NCBI GenBank assembly: GCA_947313765.1
Contig: CAMZNQ010000123.1
Coordinates: 1 to 12,719, forward strand
DNA: 12,719 nucleotides
Source of the DNA: an uncultured Sulfurovum sp.
Lineage (GTDB): Bacteria; Campylobacterota; Campylobacteria; Campylobacterales; Sulfurovaceae
Reading direction: 5' to 3'
Positions 5,878-12,719 of this stretch are shown here, piece by piece. The translations under genes were made by a program, and so were the position numbers. Within the stretch, counting starts at the first letter, position 1. Each line of letters begins with the position of its first letter. Under the pieces are notes generated by a model, which searched no databases, was not told the DNA's origin, and was given only the letters and a program-made list of their open reading frames with translations.

Positions 5878-7149
5878 TTATACTTTTGATTTAAATGAAA
5901 ATTCTGTCATAAAATTTTTCAGTGGAGTAATAGACCAATTACCATTAGGATATAACTTTGAAAGAGAGGTACTTAGAGGTTCAATTCCCCAAACTATTCC
6001 TTTTAAGTTTATCATTGAATTTGATATTGAAGCACTCTTTAGCTCTCCATTTTTACCCATAGATAGAAAAATATTTTTAGCTGTAGAAGATAAAATTTCA
6101 TTATTTATCTGTGTTGAAATTTGAGACTCAACTCTATATATATCTTCTTCTATTTTTTTATTTTCTATAGTAAAATATCCTCCAACTCCTAAAAGAACTA
6201 GAAGAGGTAAAGAAGATAGAAGAGTATTTCTAGGAGCTACATTAGAAGATTGTTTATTATTAAAAAAGAGTTTTAATTTATGGAAAAGTGACAAATTTGC
6301 TCTATTAGAAGAGATATAATTATTTAATTTTAAATCATCTAAATTATCTTCTTCTTTAGGTCTATTATCGCTTTTTTGAGCAACATGATAACTCTTTTTT
6401 ATCTCATTTGAAATATGTGTACTAGGAGAGAAAGAGGAGCGAATATAACTTGAAGATACTCTATCTTTATCTCCTGCCATATGATGTAGAAGGTTATGAA
6501 TACTATTTTGCGTTGTTAAAATAGTTAAAGGAAGCTCCTCTCTTAATACTTTAAGTAATTTTGGAGAGTCATCATTTAGTAATATCTCTATATGGTCAGC
6601 AAATTTAAATGACATTTTATAGTATGCTTTTATACTCTTATATACTCTAATTGCTATCTGTTTTTCACTTAATCCACGTGTACCAATAACCCAACTTTGA
6701 TGAATTTTATCTCTTGTAGCAAACATCATAAATAGTTTACGGTCAAAATATCCAACAAGAAGTGTTAATTTATTATCTAATTTCTTTTTATACTCTTCAT
6801 ATAGAATTGCAAAGGGAGAAAAATAGAGTGTAGTAGGAATATTTCCAATATCTATCTTATCTTGTACTAGAAAATTATTATTAAATATTTTTACAGATAC
6901 TCTATTTTTATCTTCATTTTCACTAACTTTTTGATTTACAGATAGAGATAGAGATACAACCTCTACATTGATGTTAGAGTATTTAGATTTTAAAAGACGA
7001 ATCTGTTCAATAAATTTATCTTTTTCACTCTCATGAAACTGCTCTATCTCTTTTGGAATAAAACCATCTTTTGTTTGAATTGCATGACTTAAGTAGTAAA
7101 ATTCTCTCTCTTTATAGTGAGTTATAGTTATGTGTTGTTCATCGGGCAT
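5878..7149 (-). CDS. Bitopic membrane protein, PilM-PilN fusion or GspL-like by architecture
   Basis: A 423-residue protein. The start ATG has AGGAG six bases upstream (7160-7156). Residues 1-225 look cytoplasmic and contain LTLLVGYFDRKLFMMFATRD (128-147), then SEKQIAIRVYKSIKAYYKM (161-179) and a strand-turn DHIEILLNDD. This order of strands and helices resembles the second half of the actin-like PilM/GspL domain, though no nucleotide-binding signature is obvious. Residues 226-308 are polar, Ser/Lys-rich and probably disordered. A membrane helix spans about 310-326 and is followed by a coil (331-350) and a short periplasmic domain, as in PilN or the GspL C-terminus. Together with the next gene it would form a PilMN-PilO or GspL-GspM pair. 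No ATPase, secretin or pilin gene is in the window. The assignment rests on architecture, not on motif matches. Confidence 0.55.
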   Translation of the reverse strand: MPDEQHITITHYKEREFYYLSHAIQTKDGFIPKEIEQFHESEKDKFIEQIRLLKSKYSNINVEVVSLSLSVNQKVSENEDKNRVSVKIFNNNFLVQDKIDIGNIPTTLYFSPFAILYEEYKKKLDNKLTLLVGYFDRKLFMMFATRDKIHQSWVIGTRGLSEKQIAIRVYKSIKAYYKMSFKFADHIEILLNDDSPKLLKVLREELPLTILTTQNSIHNLLHHMAGDKDRVSSSYIRSSFSPSTHISNEIKKSYHVAQKSDNRPKEEDNLDDLKLNNYISSNRANLSLFHKLKLFFNNKQSSNVAPRNTLLSSLPLLVLLGVGGYFTIENKKIEEDIYRVESQISTQINNEILSSTAKNIFLSMGKNGELKSASISNSMINLKGIVWGIEPLSTSLSKLYPNGNWSITPLKNFMTEFSFKSKV

Positions 7150-7198
7150 AAGGTTCTCCTTCTATTAAATATACATATTTATTTAAATATCTACGATA

Positions 7199-7207
7199 AG
7201 TATATCA
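7199..7207 (-). promoter_or_regulatory. Candidate extended -10 promoter for the PilMN/PilO-like pair
   Basis: The minus strand reads TGATATACT here: an extended TGn followed by TATACT, a good -10 box, about 50 bases before the ATG at 7149. The surrounding DNA is T/A-rich, as in Campylobacterota promoters, and no -35 box is evident. It suggests that the pair has its own promoter within the 206-base AT-rich gap after the DUF374 gene. Confidence 0.4.
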
Positions 7208-7218
7208 AATTCTTTGTT

Positions 7219-7240
7219 TTTAACAGCTTATGTTGTTAAA
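7219..7240. repeat. Inverted repeat in the AT-rich gap
   Basis: TTTAACA and TGTTAAA are exact 7-base reverse complements around an 8-base loop. On the plus strand a TATTTTTTTAT tract follows, giving terminator-like form, yet no plus-strand gene ends here. On the minus strand it lies between the DUF374 stop and the candidate promoter. It could be an operator for that promoter or a barrier to antisense transcription. The rest of 7241-7355 is very AT-rich and I see no gene in it. Confidence 0.3.
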
Positions 7241-7355
7241 TATTTTTTTATATTTTATGTTATTTAATTTTTATAATATTTTACGATTTAGTTATGATAA
7301 TAATGAGTTTAATCACTTTAGACTTAAAAATAACTTTACTTTTATATTTAACTTT

Positions 7356-7979
7356 TTATTTAATGGAATATTTTTTCATCTGTTTTTGAAGATAATCCTT
7401 AGCACTCTCTCTATCCATAGCTTGAATATCTAAAACTTGATGATAGATTTCTAATTTAGTGAATGGTTTGGGGATAATAAACCTATCCCAACTTGAGAGT
7501 TGCCAATAGGAGTGGGGTTGATAATTAACAACCATAAGTGGTAGTTTTGAACGTAAAGCTAGAGCAACTGCTCCATCGCTCATGCTATACCTTGGACCTT
7601 TAGGACCATCAGGAGTTATCATAAGTGAAAAATCCTCTTTTAAAATCTTAATTGCAGATAGTAGAACAGATTTAGCTCCTCTTCTCGAAGAGCCTCGTAT
7701 AGCTGATATATTTAATATCTTTAATACTTTAGCAATCAGTTCTCCATCATGATGTTGAGCAATAATTGCAGAAGTCAACTGTTTTTTACGAAATTCTCTA
7801 TATACCTGTGGAGAGATAAAAAGTTCCGAGTGCCATGTAATTGCAATGCACTGTTCATCAATAAGTTCATCTATAAAATGATACCTCTTACGATAAGTAA
7901 ACCATAATATACGCATAATAAAATAGAGAATAGGAGGAATAAAAATTACTCCTAATTTTCTAAAAAATTGTTTACGCAA
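7356..7979 (-). CDS. DUF374-family lysophospholipid/lipid acyltransferase
   Basis: A 207-residue membrane-associated protein. It has a hydrophobic, basic N-terminus (residues 1-30, one probable membrane or interfacial helix), then ITWHSELF with His50, [11 protein letters not shown] (72-82), [10 protein letters not shown] (95-104) and [11 protein letters not shown] (121-131). The RGSS-x-RG and TPDGPxGPR blocks are the hallmark of DUF374, a branch of the PlsC/LpxL acyltransferase fold. These proteins are thought to transfer acyl chains to a lipid at the inner membrane; a role in lipid A or phospholipid remodelling is inferred, not shown. The gene overlaps the 3' end of miaB by eight bases, which implies translational coupling. 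I recall a similar neighbour after miaB in Helicobacter pylori (HP0270). Confidence 0.88.
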   Translation of the reverse strand: MRKQFFRKLGVIFIPPILYFIMRILWFTYRKRYHFIDELIDEQCIAITWHSELFISPQVYREFRKKQLTSAIIAQHHDGELIAKVLKILNISAIRGSSRRGAKSVLLSAIKILKEDFSLMITPDGPKGPRYSMSDGAVALALRSKLPLMVVNYQPHSYWQLSSWDRFIIPKPFTKLEIYHQVLDIQAMDRESAKDYLQKQMKKYSIK

Positions 7980-9270
7980 AAAGAGTTCCCTCTAATGCAC
8001 CTCTTGAAGTTTTTGTTACCTCTACTCTTTTAATTTGCCCAAGCAACTCTTCACTACCATCTACAAAAAATAGTTTACCATCATCACTTCTTCCAGAGAC
8101 TCGTCCACCTGCTTTTAACTCATCAAAATATACTTCATGTATTTTACCCAACTCTGCATCCATGATTTCATCTAAAATTTCAGTATGCCGTCTTTGAAGT
8201 TTTGTTAGTCTCGAACCTGCCACCTCTTTTGAAATCTGATTTTCAAAATTAGCTGCTGTAGTATGAGGTCTTGCAGAGTATTTGAAAGAGAAAAGTTGTT
8301 CAAACCTAACTTTTTCTAATACATCCATTGTATCATTAAAATCCTCTTCACTCTCCCCTGGAAAACCTACAATAATATCTGTAGAGATAGTTGCCTCTGG
8401 GCAGAGTTTACGAATCTTTTCACAACGATTAAGAAACCACTCCTTAGAGTAACCACGCTTCATGCTCTTAAGTAGAGAGGTAGAACCACTTTGAAGTGGA
8501 ACATGAATCTGTTTACAAATCTTTGGATTAGAGAAGAACTCTTTTAAAAATTCATCATCCATATGTAGAGGATGTGGAGACGTAAATCTAATACGCTCCA
8601 ATCCCTCTATCTTAGATATTTTTTTAAGTAGTTCTGTAAAGTTACAATTCTCACTATTAGAGCTAAAATGTTTTCCATAATTATTTACATTTTGCCCCAA
8701 TAACATAACCTCTTTTGCTCCTGTTTTAACTGCTTTTGTAATCTCTGTTACAATTAAGTTTGAAGGGATAGATACCTCATCTCCTCGTGTAGCAGGTACA
8801 ATACAATAGGTACAAGATTTATCACAACCCATAGAGATATTTACCATAGATTTAAATCTATTGGTTCTATAATCTCCAAAGGCATAACTACTATCATCAT
8901 AGTTAATATCCACTTCAACAGCGTGTCTCTTATCTATAACTTTTGTAATCTTTGAGATATTTCTTGCACCCAAAACAAAATCTACTACAGGGGCTCTTTT
9001 AATAATATCTCTGCCAAGGTGTGAAGCAGTACAACCTGTTACACCTATTTTGGCATCTTTTTTCTTAAATTTATTAAATACACCTATCTCTGAAAAGAGT
9101 TTTGAAACTGGCTTTTCTCGGACAGAACATGTATTTATAATAATTAAGTCAGCATCTTTTAAATCATCTGTTAACTCATATGGTTCTTTGCTATTAAGTT
9201 CAGCTATCATATGTTCACTATCGCGAACATTCATAGCACACCCCAATGTTTCTATATATAATTTTTTCAT
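7972..9270 (-). CDS. miaB: tRNA-2-methylthio-N6-dimethylallyladenosine synthase MiaB
   Basis: A 432-residue radical-SAM methylthiotransferase that adds a 2-methylthio group to N6-isopentenyladenosine at position 37 of tRNAs reading UNN codons. The N-terminal UPF0004 domain has [16 protein letters not shown] and VTGC, giving cluster cysteines 11, 48 and 80. The radical-SAM domain has [17 protein letters not shown] with Cys149, Cys153 and Cys156 for the second 4Fe-4S cluster. Further on are [23 protein letters not shown] and DIIVGFPGE, all standard for the family. The last 60 residues form a TRAM RNA-binding domain. Its length is as expected. It lies seven bases downstream of the HP0268-family gene and overlaps the DUF374 gene. 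All catalytic cysteines are intact, so it should be active. Confidence 0.97.
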   Translation of the reverse strand: MKKLYIETLGCAMNVRDSEHMIAELNSKEPYELTDDLKDADLIIINTCSVREKPVSKLFSEIGVFNKFKKKDAKIGVTGCTASHLGRDIIKRAPVVDFVLGARNISKITKVIDKRHAVEVDINYDDSSYAFGDYRTNRFKSMVNISMGCDKSCTYCIVPATRGDEVSIPSNLIVTEITKAVKTGAKEVMLLGQNVNNYGKHFSSNSENCNFTELLKKISKIEGLERIRFTSPHPLHMDDEFLKEFFSNPKICKQIHVPLQSGSTSLLKSMKRGYSKEWFLNRCEKIRKLCPEATISTDIIVGFPGESEEDFNDTMDVLEKVRFEQLFSFKYSARPHTTAANFENQISKEVAGSRLTKLQRRHTEILDEIMDAELGKIHEVYFDELKAGGRVSGRSDDGKLFFVDGSEELLGQIKRVEVTKTSRGALEGTLFA

Positions 9271-9277
9271 TCTATCT

Positions 9278-9517
9278 CTATTTTACGATATGAACCTCAT
9301 AAAGATACTCTTCATCATCAAGCCCAAATTTAACCTCTCTCATATAAACAGAGTAATCTTTCTCTTCAAAATGTTCAATTAAAGCCTTTAAATCTTTATG
9401 TGAGTTATCTTTATCAAAATAAAAAATAGACTTTTTATCTAACTCTTCTTCTATCTTATCGGTATCAATGCTCTTCGGTTTTGCTGTTACAGATGCTCTA
9501 GCTAATTTTAATTTCAT
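9278..9517 (-). CDS. HP0268-family small protein (Smr-like nuclease fold)
   Basis: A 79-residue cytoplasmic protein starting [16 protein letters not shown], with [16 protein letters not shown] (28-43) in the middle and [11 protein letters not shown] at the end. I recognise the pattern MKLxLA...KSIFYF...HKD...YLYEVHI from Helicobacter pylori HP0268, which has been described as a small purine-specific nicking endonuclease with an Smr-like fold. The family is largely confined to Campylobacterota and lies next to miaB, as here. Whether the nuclease activity is general in the family is uncertain. The start is supported by AAAGGAT about seven bases upstream (9530-9524). It is the first gene of the miaB operon and divergent from nusA. 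Confidence 0.85.
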   Translation of the reverse strand: MKLKLARASVTAKPKSIDTDKIEEELDKKSIFYFDKDNSHKDLKALIEHFEEKDYSVYMREVKFGLDDEEYLYEVHIVK

Positions 9518-9626
9518 TTAATTATCCTTTTATTCATATACTCTATGATTAATTTAATCTTATAATGTGATTTTGTTGTATTTTATTAAAGGATTATAGC
9601 GTACTTAAATTAAAGGTTAGTTTAGA

Positions 9627-9632
9627 TATAAT
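9627..9632 (+). promoter_or_regulatory. Candidate -10 box for nusA
   Basis: A consensus TATAAT preceded by T-rich DNA lies about 100 bases before the nusA ATG, in the 215-base divergent region between the HP0268-family gene and nusA. No clear -35 box is present. Transcription would start near 9639, leaving a leader of about 90 bases that contains the hairpin at 9684-9713. A TTATAAG on the minus strand (9563-9557) is a possible -10 for the divergent operon, with lower confidence. Confidence 0.5.
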
Positions 9633-9683
9633 GCCACTCTTCATTCAACTGACAAAATCACGCTAAATTGTAACGCATAAGTT

Positions 9684-9713
9684 CATTTTTTGAAGATTTC
9701 AAAGAAAAAAATG
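9684..9713 (+). promoter_or_regulatory. Imperfect hairpin in the nusA leader
   Basis: CATTTTTTGAA, loop GAT and TTCAAAGAAAAAAATG form an inverted repeat: six pairs, a bulged G, then further A-T pairs. It ends 19 bases before the nusA start codon and just ahead of the AAGGG ribosome binding site (9721-9725). Being almost all A-T it may be weak. A role in nusA regulation is speculation. Confidence 0.3.
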
Positions 9714-9732
9714 TATTATAAAGGGTATACCT

Positions 9733-10875
9733 ATGGAAAAAATTGTAGATATTATTGAAGCTATGGCACATGAAAAAAATATTTCATTAGAATCAGCTGT
9801 TGATGCTTTTAAAGAGGCACTCATTAAAACAGCAAAACGATGTACCACATACAGTTCTCATTTTGAAGCAACTGTAGATATGGATGTAAAAGACTATACA
9901 GTAGAACAAATTGTTCTTATTGTAAAAGATGATGATGAAAGGTTTACTACCCAACCAGATTCTGTTATCTCTTTGGAAGAGGCTCATGAACTTTATGGTT
10001 CAGATTTAGAACTAGGAGATGAGCTAAGAAGTCCATTTATATTAGAAGAGCATGGACGAACAGCATCATTTAACCTTTTTAAAGAGTTACAATACCATAT
10101 TCAAAGACAAGTAGAAGAAGACCTTTTTGAGAAATATCGAGAAAAAGTGGGTCAGATAATGATTGGAACAGTAAACCGTGTAGATGAAAAAGAGAATACA
10201 TTTATAGAGATTGGTGAACTCAAAGGACTTTTAAGTCAACGTAACCGTATTAAAGGTGAAAAATTTAAAAGAGGAGATACTGTAAAAGCACTATTGCGAT
10301 ATGTAAATATTGACCCAGAGATGGGTATGTTTTTAGAGATGACAAGAACATCTCCAAAATTTTTAGAGAAACTTATGGAGAAAGAAGTTCCTGAGATAGG
10401 AGATGGTTCAGTTGTTATTGTTGCATCGTCAAGAATACCTGGACAACGTGCAAAAATTGCATTAAAAACAGACTTTCCAAATATTGACCCAATTGGTGCA
10501 GCTGTTGGTGTAAAAGGTGTAAGAATAAATGCAGTAAGTAGAGAGCTTAGCAGTGAAAATATTGACTGTATAGACTACTCTCCCATTCCTGAAGTATTCA
10601 TAACACGCTCTCTATCTCCTGCCATCGTACAGAGTGTTAAAATTACCTCTCCTAAAGAAAAAAAAGTAATTGTAAATATAACCTCTGACCAGAAAGCTAA
10701 AGCAATGGGAAGAAGTGGTATTAACATTCGTTTAGCATCAATGCTTACAGGATACAATATTGAGTTAAATGAGATAGAGGGAATAACAGATAGAACAAAC
10801 AATAGTTCAGAAAATAATCACCAAGAAATCAAGAAAACAACAAATACAGATGCCTTAGCAGACCTATTTAAATAG
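9733..10875 (+). CDS. nusA: Transcription elongation/termination factor NusA
   Basis: A 380-residue cytoplasmic protein that binds RNA polymerase and nascent RNA to modulate pausing, intrinsic termination and antitermination. The N-terminal domain (1-130) starts MEKIVDIIEAMAHEKNIS, with the SAVDAFKEALIKTAKR helix. The S1 domain (about 137-205) has GQIMIGTVNRVDE and IEIGELKGLLSQ, then RTSPKFLEKLMEKEVPEI. KH1 contains DPIGAAVGVKGVRINAVSREL (252-272), a segment highly conserved in NusA, and KH2 contains AMGRSGINIRLAS (324-336). There is no C-terminal acidic-repeat pair, as expected outside the gammaproteobacteria, and the protein ends in DALADLFK. The ribosome binding site is AAGGG at 9721-9725. 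The divergent placement beside the HP0268-miaB operon is also my recollection of Campylobacter jejuni (Cj0459c/Cj0460). Confidence 0.97.
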   Translation: MEKIVDIIEAMAHEKNISLESAVDAFKEALIKTAKRCTTYSSHFEATVDMDVKDYTVEQIVLIVKDDDERFTTQPDSVISLEEAHELYGSDLELGDELRSPFILEEHGRTASFNLFKELQYHIQRQVEEDLFEKYREKVGQIMIGTVNRVDEKENTFIEIGELKGLLSQRNRIKGEKFKRGDTVKALLRYVNIDPEMGMFLEMTRTSPKFLEKLMEKEVPEIGDGSVVIVASSRIPGQRAKIALKTDFPNIDPIGAAVGVKGVRINAVSRELSSENIDCIDYSPIPEVFITRSLSPAIVQSVKITSPKEKKVIVNITSDQKAKAMGRSGINIRLASMLTGYNIELNEIEGITDRTNNSSENNHQEIKKTTNTDALADLFK

Positions 10876-10923
10876 TAGAGTAAACATAAAAAAATATAAA
10901 GGAACAACTAAGTCAAGAAACAT

Positions 10924-10929
10924 TATAAT
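10924..10929 (+). promoter_or_regulatory. Candidate -10 box for the acyltransferase-3 gene
   Basis: A consensus TATAAT in the 81-base gap after nusA, 27 bases before the ATG at 10957, followed by the ribosome binding site AAAAGGAT. No terminator is visible after nusA, so read-through from nusA is also possible. Confidence 0.35.
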
Positions 10930-10956
10930 AAACTCCTTAAATGAAAAGGATAATTA

Positions 10957-11976
10957 ATGGTTCTATCAATTCAATATCTACGTGGAGTTGCTGCTATTTT
11001 AGTTGTAATTAGCCATATTGCATGGAAAAATATACAAATGGGTGGAACAACCATGCATTGGTGGCATGAAGCAGGTACTTTTGGTGTAGATATATTTTTT
11101 ATTATATCTGGATATATCATGGTGTTTATAACTAAAGATATGCATCAAAAGCCTAACTCAGTTAAGACTTTCTTGAAAAATCGATTTGTTCGTATTGTCC
11201 CTCTCTATTGGTTCTATACACTTGTTGCTTTAGCAATATTTATTATGATGCCTGAAAGAGTTAATAGTGCAGGTGGAGGTACAGATATATTAAAATCTTT
11301 TTTTCTTCTTCCTTTAAAATCTAGTGAAAACTATCTAGTTGGTGTAGGGTGGACGCTACATTATGAATTTTTATTTTATATACTTTTTTCATTTGCTCTA
11401 TTATTCAATAGAAGAGTTGGAATCATTGCAGTAGAAACTATAATTATATCTTTATTATTTGGCTCTATTTTTATTTCAATGGATGGTCTAAACTACATTT
11501 TTTATACTTTTTTAAATGATATTTTTATAGAGTTTGCATTAGGAATAGTTCTATATTTTATATTACTAAAGTTTAAAGAGATTAATAAAAATATATCTAT
11601 CTTATCTATAATAATCGGAATATATCTCTTTTACTATCTACATACAGGAAATAGTATCACAGGTATACACCATATAGACACAGGAACAAGTGCATTTCTA
11701 ATCTGTTTTGGAGTAGTATCTTTAGAGAACTTTTGGAGAAAAAGAGAATTTAAACTATTAACAACCATAGGTAATGCCTCATACTCAATATATCTTTTAC
11801 ACCCGTTCATATTAGTTGCTGTTCTTATCTTTAGTGATAAATTTTTAAATATTAATAGTAACAATGAGATGCTTTTAATTATTATAATGTTTATAGTTTC
11901 CATAATATCTGGTTATCTATCTTATCTTTTTATTGAAAGTAATCTCATTAGATGGACGAAAAGATTATTTTCATAG
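10957..11976 (+). CDS. Acyltransferase-3 family integral membrane acyltransferase
   Basis: A 339-residue polytopic inner-membrane protein with about ten hydrophobic segments. It has QYLRGVAAILVVISHI (6-21) with the conserved His20, then GTFGVDIFFIISGYIM (40-55), RFVRIVPLYWFYT (76-88), VGWTLHYEFLFYI, and near the end NASYSIYLLHPF. These are the standard blocks of the acyltransferase-3 (OafA/NodX/ExoZ) family. Members transfer acetyl or other acyl groups across the inner membrane to O-antigen, exopolysaccharide, peptidoglycan or other surface glycans. There is no SGNH domain, and no glycan gene nearby names a substrate. AAAAGGAT precedes the start. It lies between conserved nusA and decayed accessory DNA, which suggests that it belongs to the variable part of the genome. 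Confidence 0.92.
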   Translation: MVLSIQYLRGVAAILVVISHIAWKNIQMGGTTMHWWHEAGTFGVDIFFIISGYIMVFITKDMHQKPNSVKTFLKNRFVRIVPLYWFYTLVALAIFIMMPERVNSAGGGTDILKSFFLLPLKSSENYLVGVGWTLHYEFLFYILFSFALLFNRRVGIIAVETIIISLLFGSIFISMDGLNYIFYTFLNDIFIEFALGIVLYFILLKFKEINKNISILSIIIGIYLFYYLHTGNSITGIHHIDTGTSAFLICFGVVSLENFWRKREFKLLTTIGNASYSIYLLHPFILVAVLIFSDKFLNINSNNEMLLIIIMFIVSIISGYLSYLFIESNLIRWTKRLFS

Positions 11977-12046
11977 ATGCTTAGACACACTTTCTAAAGA
12001 AAAGCGTTATATATAGTAAATTATAAAAATTTTATTACTTGAAGAT

Positions 12047-12097
12047 ATGGCAAAAGTTATTGACTACTCAAAAATAAAAGGAATATACCGTGGCTAA
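12047..12097 (+). other. Tiny reading frame overlapping the next gene start, possible C-terminal remnant
   Basis: The frame reads MAKVIDYSKIKGIYRG and stops at TAA 12095-12097. It overlaps the downstream GTG by eight bases (GTGGCTAA), a geometry typical of coupled genes in an operon. The open frame reaches back only to a stop at 12017-12019. It may be the last residues of a lost upstream gene. I cannot assign it, and chance is possible. The rest of 11977-12046 is AT-rich with nothing I can name. Confidence 0.25.
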
Positions 12098-12374
12098 AAG
12101 ACCAATATTTATAACAACCAACAATCCAAAAAAACTTTTTGAAGAAAAAAATATAGAATTTCAGTTTTTCAATGGCTTTTATGTATCTCAAAAAGCAAAA
12201 TCTATTAAATCTTTACATTAAAAAGCGAAACAACAGAGCTTAGAGTTATATGCTAAAGCTTTGCCTATGGCTAGAAAATATTCTAATGAAAAGCATCAAG
12301 TTGTGCAAATGATTTTAAATAATATTGAGTTGGCAAAAAAGTTAAAAAAACAACAAAATAACAAAGAGAAATGA
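12090..12374 (+). pseudogene. Broken DarT1-associated NADAR-antitoxin-like gene
   Basis: The frame starts at GTG 12090 with AAAAGGAA upstream (12077-12084). It begins KRPIFIT, then IEFQFFNGFYVSQKAKSIKSLH, and hits TAA at 12219-12221 after 43 codons. The pattern RP(I/V)FI...(I/V)EFxxxxGFxxSQKxKSIxSLH is how I remember proteins annotated as DarT1-associated NADAR antitoxins, which remove ADP-ribose added by a DarT1 toxin. Those proteins are far longer, so only the N-terminus is left. Past the stop the same frame stays open for 50 codons (SLELYAKALPMARKYSN and a lysine-rich end) to TGA 12372-12374, but this part does not resemble the antitoxin. An ATGA overlap then leads into a 10-codon frame that stops. 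I read this as deletion plus decay. The family call is from memory. Confidence 0.5.
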
Positions 12375-12446
12375 AATATATTCAAGAATTAAGGAGCTTG
12401 TAGCATGGTAATTTAAGTTTAATATTTAAAACCTCTGCTTGAAAAT

Positions 12447-12510
12447 GTTGGGCAACGGCTATCTCTGAATGGTCATTGGCAACTTTGGCGTTGTTCGAGA
12501 CATTTTGGGC
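12447..12510. other. GC-rich island of unknown nature in AT-rich DNA
   Basis: About half of these 64 bases are G or C, against roughly a quarter to a third around them. It has partly repeated units (TTGGGCAACGGC and TTGGCAACTTTGGC) and a possible stem GCAACG/CGTTGT. The minus strand is open in one frame (KAQNVSNNAKVAN...), in phase with the hydrolase stop upstream of it. It may be a fragment of a repeat, mobile element or lost gene. The flanking stretches 12375-12446 and 12511-12531 show nothing recognisable. Confidence 0.35.
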
Positions 12511-12531
12511 TTTAAAATTTATAATATATTC

Positions 12532-12719
12532 CTATTTTTCTAAAAATCTCATCAACACACGCTTAATATAATCCTTATCTAAACGATGTGAAGCCTTATC
12601 AACAATAAATAACTTACAATTATCTCTCTTAGCAAATATCTCTTCTGTTAATTTTGGGTCACATATTTCATCATCTAAACCTGTATGAATCTCAATATTA
12701 ACCTTTGGAAATTTTCCAC
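12532..12719 (-). CDS. Alpha/beta hydrolase, C-terminal part only
   Basis: The last 62 codons of a minus-strand gene, entering from the right edge and ending at TAG 12534-12532. The translation begins GKFPKVNIEIHTGLDDEICDP, and later has CKLFIVDKASHRLDKDYIKRV and MRFLEK. The arrangement strand-HTGLDDEI, about 25 residues, strand-(D/G)ASHRL, then a final helix is the C-terminal end of the alpha/beta-hydrolase fold. There the Asp of the GxDD segment and the His of SHRL complete the catalytic triad. The nucleophile serine lies outside the window, so substrate and full length cannot be judged. Confidence 0.65.
   Translation of the reverse strand, partial: GKFPKVNIEIHTGLDDEICDPKLTEEIFAKRDNCKLFIVDKASHRLDKDYIKRVLMRFLEK

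Noticed and set aside
7230..7433. Plus-strand 67-codon frame in the AT-rich gap and DUF374 3' end
   Set aside because: The product is almost all Phe, Leu, Asn and Ile from AT-rich DNA, has no ribosome binding site and overlaps the DUF374 gene.
12447..12510. Integron attC site, because GTTGGGC matches the GTTRRRY core
   Set aside because: No RYYYAAC inverse core lies at the proper distance on the 5' side, the second GGGC is a direct and not an inverted copy, and no cassette array or integrase is seen.
12390..12531. Read-through extension of the hydrolase past its TAG into the GC-rich island
   Set aside because: The frame happens to be open for about 45 more codons, but the protein already ends with the final helix of the fold, and the extra sequence resembles nothing expected there.
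1..12719. CRISPR arrays, tRNA or rRNA genes, complete insertion sequences, prophage genes
   Set aside because: I saw no regularly spaced repeats, no clover-leaf or rRNA segments and no transposase, integrase or phage structural genes on either strand.

Overview
The window is low-GC DNA (roughly 30 percent by eye) from a member of the Campylobacterota (Epsilonproteobacteria), most likely a free-living sulfur oxidiser of the Sulfurovum/Sulfurimonas kind. Three things support this. The HP0268-family gene, miaB and a DUF374 acyltransferase gene form a run, with nusA divergent from it, an order I remember from Campylobacter and in part from Helicobacter. A pyruvate:ferredoxin oxidoreductase gamma subunit has the form seen in this group. 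There is also a large sulfide:quinone oxidoreductase. No rRNA or tRNA gene is present to settle the genus.

Layout. Positions 1-2522 are on the minus strand: the 5' part of porG, and upstream of it a two-gene operon of a BT1/MFS-type transporter and a HAD phosphatase. A divergent AT-rich promoter region (2523-2793) holds a perfect palindrome over the likely sqr -10 box. Positions 2794-5389 are on the plus strand: sqr, an unrecognised 54-residue ORF, a strong terminator, then an unusual membrane protein whose N-terminal half is a peptide-deformylase fold with every metal ligand replaced. Positions 5440-9517 are on the minus strand. In transcription order they are the HP0268-family gene, miaB and the DUF374 acyltransferase gene, then, after an AT-rich gap with its own candidate promoter, two inner-membrane proteins that look like a PilM/PilN (GspL) and PilO (GspM) pair. 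nusA and an acyltransferase-3 gene follow on the plus strand (9733-11976).

The last 740 bases are accessory and decayed. A short reading frame starts like a DarT1-associated NADAR antitoxin, is broken by a stop codon and continues into unrelated sequence. It is followed by a 64-base GC-rich island of unknown origin. The minus-strand 3' end of an alpha/beta hydrolase gene runs off the window.

How it fits together. Sulfide oxidation feeds electrons to the quinone pool through Sqr. Por links acetyl-CoA and pyruvate, probably for reductive-TCA carbon fixation (inference). The rest is housekeeping: transcription elongation, tRNA modification, phospholipid or lipid A acylation and 2-phosphoglycolate-type salvage. 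The best candidates for something undescribed are the deformylase-like pseudoenzyme with its membrane/CxxC tail, the 54-residue partner of sqr, and the isolated PilMNO/GspLM-like pair.
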